From Porphyra umbilicalis (lineage: Eukaryota > Rhodophyta > Bangiophyceae > Bangiales > Bangiaceae): 64,000 bases of DNA. Of the stretch, positions 56,642 through 64,000 are shown piece after piece; the stretch's first letter is position 1, and the number at the start of each line of letters is the position of its first letter. Location: the NCBI GenBank assembly GCA_002049455.2, contig KV918946.1, positions 62,001 to 126,000 on the forward strand, read 5' to 3'. The notes under the pieces are model-generated. The model did not search any database and was not told where the DNA came from. It saw only the letters and a program-made list of their open reading frames with translations. Position numbers and translations under genes: made by a program.

Positions 56642-59388
56642 CTAGATGTATTCACGAAGCAAAGTCGTGTGGGTAGCATACACCCTGTGCGCGGCCGCGG
56701 TACGGACAGCCAAGTAGGCATGCACGCATCTCTTCTGGCACGAGAGTAGGTTGCTCGTACCCCTGTGTACAAGGTCAGAGCGTAAAAACAAGCAAAAACC
56801 GACAGGAATGTGCACACGCTCCGGGGGCGGCAGCACGACAGCCGTTGTCCCCTCCGGAGCCCCCCCAAAAGTGTACGACCACACATCGACATATGTACCA
56901 CTCTCAAACGCAATGTACAAAGCAAGCAATGCGCCAGACCCGCCATCTTCTATGTGTTGACCCATGTCGGCGTGTGCCAGCTGGGGCAGCGCACGAGGCA
57001 TAGCGATGAGCAGATGAGGTGACGCAAACGAGTAGGCACGCCCCAACGCCATACGCGCGCACTCGGCGGCGACAGACATGCGTCGGCCCATCTCCTTGGC
57101 AAATACCCGGTTGCCCGTGATTGGCACTTGGCGGCGACGGCGGTCTTGCCTCCGCTTTGGAAGTGTCTCCATCTCCTCGACGGACTGAGAATTGATAATT
57201 GGCTGCGCCGTGCCCGCCTTGTGGTAGTAGCCACAGCGGCGCACGGCCGCCTCTCGATCCTTCGGAACAGGGACCAACATCCAACCGCGCCCATCTCTTC
57301 CCAGCGCACTGGAAAGTAGCTCCACATCGTCGTCAGACGAAAGGAGCTCGACATGGCAGGAGTGGCACCAGCACCACCGCTCAACGCCGCCGCCGCAGCC
57401 GCGGCCAACACAGCGACAGCTGTCGCCCCATGAGAGCCGGTGAGCGGCAAAGTCTCGCCCGTCGCGGCGGCGGCCGACGTGAGGATCCTGGTCTGGTGCT
57501 CTGGCGGGGCCCGGTCCGACGTGTCGAGCGCTGCGGGCTTGGCGGCCGCGCCAGCGCGTGAAAGCGTCGTCGCGGTTTGCCGCGGCCGCTCGGGCAACGC
57601 CGCGCCCGACGGGGCGGGCAACGGTGTCTTGGCGTCCGCGGAGGCGGCCGACTTGGTTGTCTTGGTCTGGTGCTCGGGCGGGGCCCGATCCGACGGGGCG
57701 GGCGCCGCGGGCTTGGCGGCCGCGGCGGCAAACAAAATCGTCGTCTCTGTTTGCTGCGGCCGCTCGGGCAACGCTGCGCGCGACAGGGCGGGCAACGGTG
57801 GTTTGGCGCCCGCGGGGGCGGCCGACTTGGTTTTCTTGGTCTGGTGCTCGGGCGGGGCCCGATCCGACGTGGCAGGCGCCGCTGGCTTGGCCGCCGCGGC
57901 GGCCGACGAAACTGTCTTCTCGGTTCGCCGCGGCCGCTCGGGCAACGCCGCGCGCGACGGGGCGGGTAACGGTGTCTTGGCGCCCGCGGAGGCAGCCGAC
58001 GAGGTTGTCTTGGTCTGATGCTCGGGCAAGGCCCGATCCGACAGGGCGGGCGCCATCGGCTTGGCTGCCGCGGCGGCGGACGCAATCGTCGTCCTGTTTG
58101 GCGGTGGCCGCCGAGATGACGCCGTGCGGGACGGGGTAGGCAACGGTGTCTCGGCGGCCGCGGACGTGGCCCACTCGGTCGGCTTGGCCTGCTGCTTGGG
58201 CGAGGCCAGGACCGACGGGGCGGGTGCCGTAGGCTTGGCGGCCGCGGCGGCCGACGAAAGCGTCGTCTTGCGTTGCCGCGGCCGCTCGCGCGACGCCGCG
58301 CGCGACGGGGCGGGCAACGGTGTCTTGGCGCCCGCGGAGGCAGCCGACTTGGTTGTCTTTGTCTGATTCTCGGGCAAGGCTCCATCCGACGGGGCGAGCG
58401 CCATCGGCTTGGCGGCCGCGGCGGCGGATGAAACTGTCGTCTCTGTTTGCCGCGGCCGCTCGGGCAACGCCGCGCGCGACGGGTCGGGCAATGGATTCTT
58501 GGTGGCCGCGGAGGCGGCCGACTTAGTTGTCTTGTTCTGGTGCTCGGGCGGGGCCCGGTCAGACGAAGCGGGGGCCTTCATGTTGGCCACTGTGGCATTG
58601 AGCGCCACGTTATTCTTTTCTCGGTTCAGTGGGGCAAGCCCTGCGGTCATGGCCACCAGTTGGGCGGCCTGCGTGTTGTTGTCTCCTTGCTCCTCGATAC
58701 ATGCGTTGAACGAAAGCGGCGCCTTTGGCGCTGCTCCTGGGAGGGTGGGCGTGACCAGCGCGTCGCACCCGCGACCTCGTCGGCTTGGGACCTGCGCTCC
58801 AGGCGCGATTCCCACTGCTGGCGGGGTTGACGGCGTGCGGGCGATCGCCGCCCGATGGGTCGTTGTCGTCAATAGATCATGTGGTGTTGACGCCGCGCGT
58901 CGCGCGGCTCTTGGGGGGCGGTGACGCCACCCCTCGTCGTCAGTGCCGTCCATGTGCGTGCCATCCTTTTCCACCATTGGCCGCTCCTCATGTGTTTGCA
59001 GCACCTCCTCCGACCGTCCACGGGCCTCCTCGGGCATCACGGGTGACTTTTCCACGAGCGGTAGGCGACCAGTAGAGGGGCCACGACGTCGGGAGCGCTT
59101 GGCAGGTCGTGCTCGGTGAGCCCCTCCAGACCTTGGCCGCTTTCCAGACGGGTGGCCTGCCGCGGATCCCGGGCTCCTCGTCGACCCGGACGCCGACGAT
59201 GGCGACAAACTCTCGGCGCCATCCTCATCGTGGAGGTCACGCCCGCCCCGCTTGCTGCGCCTCTTCGGGTTGCGCTTCCGATGGCTGCGGGAACGACCCT
59301 TGCCGCGACCACTTGGGCCAGACGAGGTCACCTTCCCTTTGCCATGGCTGCTCTCCGATCCCACCCCCCCAACGGAAGGAAGTAGCAT
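56642..59388 (-). CDS. Repeat protein with C-terminal 2OG-Fe(II) oxygenase-like domain; frame break
   Basis: The first ATG on the minus strand is at 59388. The N-terminal part is basic and disordered (SHRKRNPKRRSKRGG, KRPRSGG), plausibly nuclear. Then come seven 58-residue repeats (DRAPPEHQTKTTKSAASAGA-like, Ala/Pro/Lys-rich). That frame ends at 56950 in nonsense-like sequence. From about 57350 the good reading is in the frame ending at 56642 (VELLSSDDDVELLSSALG onward). It ends in a double-stranded beta-helix pattern: HADMGQ (56957-56974) for the Fe-binding His and Asp, a strand pair (LLALYIAFESGTYVDVW), and FLRSDLVHRGT with the second His, then KRCVHAYL with a possible 2-oxoglutarate Arg. 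Such enzymes hydroxylate or demethylate protein or nucleic acid; the substrate is unknown. The shift could be a one-base indel or an unrecognised short intron. It may therefore be a pseudogene. Confidence 0.6.
57430..58620 (-). repeat. Seven-unit 174-bp tandem repeat
   Basis: The marker CTGGTGCTC (or close variants) occurs at 57493, 57667, 57841, 58015, 58189, 58363 and 58537, exactly 174 bp apart each time. There is no indel across seven units, and 174 bp is 58 codons, so the reading frame is kept throughout. Units differ by point changes. Confidence 0.9.
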
Positions 59389-60439
59389 GCGATAGTGTTG
59401 GGCGGAGGGTGTGATGTGTGGATGCACGAGGAACGAACGGTCGTTGCGTCAGCATAGGATGCGGCCATTCCCCGCCATGACGGACAGCAGGACTACACGA
59501 TCTCGTCTGCGGAGCACGCACGCACCCCGAGCTGGCGCCGCCACAGACAGCCCCCTCACCTCCCCTCGCTCACAACTCGCTTCTGCGCGGCGCCGTGACC
59601 GCAGAGCACAAGCTTTGTGCTGTGGCGCACAGCGCTCGAGAGCACGCCACCGCAATTGCGCGTGCGTGCGGTATGGTCTGCTTGCGCCCACCTGCAGCTG
59701 GCGCGGCAGACAGAGAGGCAGGCCAGCCACCGGTCATCCACGGGAGATCCGTTGCGCAACCGGCTCGAAGGGGCACGCGAACGCTTGGGCGTGAAGCCAC
59801 GGCCCTGCCCACCCACCCCCGCCCAACAATTTTCGCAGCTGACAGTAGAGGCTGGTTGGATATCGTCTCTCCCCAGCGACCCATGCCTTCCCCCGCCCCT
59901 ATCCCACTGTCGCTGCCGCTCGACGCGCCGGGTGCGCTGTTGGCCCCCACCCCTCCCCCCGCCGACTTCACCGACGGCGAGGAGCAGCCTGCCGCGCCGC
60001 TGACCGCCGCGCGGCAGCGGCGGCGCGTCGGCTTTCCCCTCCTTCCTGCTGCTTTTGCGACGGGCGCCGAGGCCGACGACGGGCCGCCCGCCGCGCGGCG
60101 CGCCGCTGCCGCAACCGTCCGTGTCCGCGGCAGGCGTGGCGGGCGTGGCGCCCGCGGTGGCGGCGCCCGCGGCGGCGGCAGCGGCGGCAGCACCCGCAAC
60201 AGGCTCGGCGGCGGCGACGGCGTCCGCCCTCAACGCCGACACCAAGAGCCGGATGCTCGTCTGTCGCCAATCCGGCTACGCGCTCGCGCTGCAGATACGC
60301 CCCCTCGACACCCGCCGGTGCGTCACGTGCCGCACACAGGACCTCCAGCTGACGGTGCTCTGTGACCTCTTTGGTGAGGGCGGGCGGTAGCGCGGGGGGG
60401 GGGCGGGGGCGAGCAGCGATGCTGCACGCGCGCGGGGGA
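59389..60439. other. Stretch without a convincing gene
   Basis: Contains Ala/Arg-rich low-complexity DNA from about 59900 onward. ORFs 59556-60245 (minus) and 59595-60365 (plus) overlap and have no domain. The right part may include the 3' end of the helicase relic. Confidence 0.4.
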
Positions 60440-61947
60440 TGCGGTGGCAGAAAGACCCAAACGTCGAGCCGAGAAGCGCGTCGAGGGTCGGGGGGGAGGG
60501 GTCCACCGCCCCCGCCGCCGACGCCGCTGCGGCCGCCGCCGCCGCTGCCGCCACCGCGTCTACCGAGTCATTGCCACCGCACCCGGCATGGCCGATGGCG
60601 TCCCCGCCGCCGCCGCCGCCGTCACAGCCGTTGCCGACGCCGCCCATGTCACCACCCCCCCGGCTCCCGGAAAGCCGGTTGCTGCAGAGGCACGCACCCC
60701 CCACCGCCACCCACCCCGCCACGCCCCCTGCCGGCGCAGCGTACTGCAACACCGCAGGATATTCACACAAAAAGCAGCTCACGTGGTCGCCGTCCTCCCC
60801 CCCCCCCCCCCCCCCTGCCCCCCAAACAGGCGCACGAAGTCCCCCCCCTGGGCGGCCCCGCGCCTACGCCGACGAACAAACTCACGGAGCCCGCCGCGTC
60901 GTACCCCCGACGCCCCGCGCAGCCCGCCATTTGGTCGACGCTCCTTCACGAGAGCGGCAGGTACCCCCCCCGCGAAAACTTGGCGAGCGCCCCAAGCACC
61001 ATCGTCCGCACCGGCGCGTGCACGCCGACTGCAAACGTGTCGGTGGCAAAGAGGGCGGGCGCGTGGCCCGCCGCAAAGAACGTCTCAACCAGCTCCTTGA
61101 CGGTGGGCAGGAAGACGTGGTGTGCGCCGACACCCTGCCTGGGGGCGGTGACGACAGTGAGGCAGTGGCGCAATGCCCGGTGGGGGCCGGCAGAACCCAC
61201 ATATCCACCGTGATGCGCGCGTCGACAGCGGCGGCCGGGGCTGGCCGGTCGGCGCCGAGGTTGAGCGGGCGCCGCCGCCGTCACCGTCGCTGTTGCTGCC
61301 GTCGCCGCCGCCGGCGCCGTCGCTGTCGCCGCCGCCGCCGCGCGGGCCAGCTTCGGGCGCGGCGAGCAACCCCGCCAACGCCCCGTCCACGGCAGAGCGG
61401 GAAACAAGGACAGCGGCGGGCGTGCCCCGCCGCGCGACCAGGTGCGCGACCACCGTCACGTTGTCAGACTGGGCGGCGACGAGCGCCCGCCGACGCTTGG
61501 CCGGCGCCACCACGGCGGCGTAGGCGAGGCGCGAACAGGTGGCGGCGCCCGTCGGGACGACGGTCGCTTCGGACGAGGGCACGCCCCGGCCGACGCCGTG
61601 CGTCACGAGCACCATGTAGGTGAGCGGCACGGCGCGTGCGGGCGTCGTCACCAGCGACACCCGTCGGGGCGGAGAGGCGGGAAGGAGCGCCCCCGTTGCC
61701 GCCACGCGGGGGGGGCCTCTTCCCCAGTGGCGCCGGGGAGGGGGCGGGTGGAGGCGCCCCCCCCCCCTCGCCGGCGGTGGGCCGAGCCGACCCACGCACC
61801 GAGCTCCGCCGCGTCGCCGAATGACGCGGAGAGCGTGACGAGGGTGACGGACGGCGGCAGGGCGTGGATGACCGACTCCCACACGACGACACGCTCCGAG
61901 CATGTCCAGTCGAAGCACCAGCCGAGGCACTCGGATTTACTGGTCAC
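60440..61947 (-). pseudogene. Ski2/Mtr4-family DExH RNA helicase, fragmentary
   Basis: Ski2-like helicases unwind RNA for exosome decay. Minus-strand segments in order match the family: VVVWESVIHALPPSVTLVTL followed by SASFGDAAELGAWVG (motif III region, SAT changed to SAS), RVSLVTTPARAVPL, then RRGTPAAVLVSRSAVDGALA (motif IV region). These are followed by GVGAHHVFLPTVKELVETFF and ALFATDTFAVGVHAPVRTMV (motif V), and QMAGCAGRRGYD (motif VI, with Cys for the first Arg). LDALLGSTFGSF near 60500 fits the later MLxRSFAEF region. Low-complexity insertions shift the frame between the first two blocks and again before HH, the DEVH box is not seen, and a TGA precedes motif VI. Introns could explain some breaks, but the altered motifs favour a pseudogene. 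Confidence 0.65.
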
Positions 61948-64000
61948 AATGGCCGAAGCCGCTTGTGCTCACGACCAGTGGTACGTACGTTGACCTTCAA
62001 AATTCAACGTTTGGGCGCTTCTTAAAAAGAACGTTTCCAGCGCAGACTAAGGCAAAAACGAAAAGACAGCTGCGTCGAGCAGCAGCGACGAAACAGGACG
62101 CGTCAGAAACCACGCCCGCCAAACTCGACGTCGACGGCGCCCCCGGGGATGGCGCGGCGGCGGCCGCGGCGCCGCCGGGCGGCGGCTGTGGAGCCGTCGC
62201 CGTCGTCCGCCGCCGCCTCACGCCTTGGCCATTCGCCAGTCACGGGCGAGGGGCTCGGGTGCACCCGCCACCACGGGCTGCCGCGGCGGCGCCACGGCTG
62301 CCGCCCGTCAGAGGGGCGGGCGCGACCGACACGGCTGCGGCGGCCGTGCCGTGGCCGCCGTCGAATTCTGCCGGGCCGCATGACGGGCGGCGCCTCCCCC
62401 CGCCCCATCGCCGCGGGTGCACCACCGTAGCCGCAGCAGCGGGCGGCCGCGGTGGTGACCCCACTCTTCACCCCTTGCACAGCTGCGAAACAGCGGCTGT
62501 TCGTCCAGGCGGGGGGAAGGGCCACGGCTAAAGGGAGGTGGGGAGGGGATGCCGCCGCCGATAGCCACACGGCGTCCGGCCGCGTGCGGGTGCCGCGCCC
62601 CAGACCGCCCAACGCGGCACGTGGCGCTGCGGCCGCGCGCTTTGGGCGAGCGCGCGTCGCCCGCCCCCCCCTCCGCGCCCTCCGCAGGCCGGCGGCCGAC
62701 AGCACCCAGGCACGCGCAGCGGGTTCCTCCGCTGCTGCAGCGTCCCCGTGCTGCGGCGCCGGTGCCCGCGACAGCACCGGCAAAGACGAAAGCCATCCAC
62801 CGCGCCACTGCCGGCGTGCGTCTGCCGTGGTAACCGCCCCGAAGGAGCGGCCGCGCCCGAGGTCACGGCCGCCGCGGCCACGGGCGCACCCCAGCGACCC
62901 GCTGTCACTGGCGTCCGCAACGCCGCCGGCTGCGCGCGGGCAGCGCGCCCGTCTTCCTCCCTTCTACTTCCGCGCGCCGGCTGCCGCCACGTGCCGCCAG
63001 TTATCCACCCGCCCGCAGCACCGCAAAAGACAAGCGGCGGGTAGCAGAGCCGCTGCCGCCGGCCACCAATGGCTGGCCTTGCGTCGGCGGCGGCGTCGGC
63101 GGTGGCACCCCCCGCCGCGTCGTCGCCGGCAGTGGCCACCCAACGGCAGCCGCGGCGGCGGCGGCGCCCTCCACCGGCGGCCCGTCGGGCGAGCCGTCGC
63201 CGACGCGCCGGCGCCAGCCGACGTGCCGCCGCGACTGAAGCAGGGCCGCTGCCACCACGGGTACGGGCGGCGGGGTGCGCCCCCCCCCCCACCCCCGCCC
63301 TCCACCCCCAGTGACCGCCCGCCGCGGCGCCGCACGCCGCCTTGTCATTGGCGCCGCCGCCGCCGGCGGACGAGCGCCGCGCCCCCGTCGCCGCCGGCAG
63401 CCACGCCGGCGGGTATGGCCGGCGGTGGCCGCGTCGCCGCCGCCCGCCCCGACCGGCAGCGGATGCGACGGCCGGCCCCGACGGGCGGTGGTGCCCGCAT
63501 TCGTGCGGAGCGCGCGGCCGCCGCCAGTGGCCAAACGCCCACGTGGCGCGGCGGCGTGGGCAGGGCAGAGCCACACGGCGGGCGCGACGCGGCCGACGTC
63601 GGCTGCCCCACCCCGCCCCACGCTGCCGGTCCGCGCGCCACCCGACGGCGACCCGCGCGTGCAACAGCGTGCGCGGCGGCCATCCCCCCGACGGTGACGC
63701 CACCACCCCCGCCGACGCCGGCCTCACCACCGCCGCGCGTCGCGCACCCCACACGACGACCACGTGGGGCACGGCGGCGGCGGCGGCGGCCGCCGCCCGC
63801 GACGCGGTGGCGCCGTCGACAACAGAGCCGCCGCCGCGGCGACGGCCGACGCGGCGAGCCGCACCGCACCCGCCCGCCGCAGCCGCAGGGCGAGGGGGGG
63901 GGGGGGGGGAGGGTGTCCCGCCAGCGGCGACGCCGACGCCGCCCCCGTCGCCGGCGTGGGTGGGGGCGGCGGACGCGCGCCGCCGCTCGTCACGCTGGGT
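61948..64000. other. Low-complexity GC-rich DNA to the window end
   Basis: Almost entirely GCC/CGG-type sequence from about 62100, open on both strands (62528-63772 minus, 414 codons; 63275-63697 plus). Translations are Ala/Arg/Gly/Pro mixtures. The missing N-terminal helicase half would be expected here on the minus strand, but no Walker A or DEVH motif is seen. Confidence 0.5.

Noticed and set aside
62528-63772. 414-codon minus ORF
   Set aside because: Low-complexity Arg/Ala/Gly sequence without motifs, with open frames on both strands.

Overview
This is a GC-rich nuclear window from a eukaryote, most likely a protist or alga. The evidence is eukaryotic transposons (pogo-type DNA transposons, a Ty3/gypsy chromovirus, a Ty1/copia element, a DIRS-like tyrosine-recombinase retrotransposon), an NB-ARC-TPR receptor-like gene, a 2OG-Fe(II) oxygenase-like gene and a Ski2-type helicase relic. 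No rRNA, tRNA, organellar or bacterial operon signal was seen. NB-ARC joined to TPRs is known from brown algae and other protists, but the sequence alone does not fix the lineage. Much of the window is Ala/Pro/Gly/Arg-type low-complexity DNA that stays open on both strands, so long ORFs there are weak evidence of genes.

Layout. 1-10 kb: a frameshifted pogo-like transposase (minus), short hairpin repeats, a MITE-like element and a GC-rich minisatellite. 10.24-21.06 kb: an old, stop-riddled Ty3/gypsy chromovirus with paired 396-bp LTRs, a primer-binding site, gag, protease and pol, carrying an extra 2.2-kb island between protease and reverse transcriptase. 23.0-29.14 kb: a younger copia composite (gag-pol on minus with one stop codon) with two 422-bp LTRs facing each other, miniature 77-86 bp LTR units, and one 5-bp duplication (GAAGG) at its outer edges. 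29.2-32.2 kb: repeat-rich DNA with a decayed Ala/Glu/Lys coiled-coil-like gene. 34.1-36.1 kb: a second pogo-like transposase (plus) with stop codons. 38.4-43.5 kb: a DIRS-like retrotransposon (minus) with gag, RT-RNase H-methyltransferase-like and tyrosine recombinase ORFs between 0.3-kb direct repeats.

48.1-53.0 kb holds the best host gene: an uninterrupted 1,637-codon NB-ARC-TPR protein with a helical N-terminal region that may be an executioner-type bundle. 56.6-59.4 kb (minus) holds a gene with a basic N-terminus, seven exact 174-bp repeats and a C-terminal 2OG-Fe(II) oxygenase-like fold, the last part in a different frame. 60.4-61.9 kb (minus) holds remains of a Ski2/Mtr4-family RNA helicase. 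The last 2 kb are low-complexity DNA.

Nothing suggests an operon. The window reads as a transposon-rich region around a candidate immune-type receptor. The strongest leads are the rearranged copia/TRIM-like composite, the NB-ARC-TPR gene, and the repeat-oxygenase gene.
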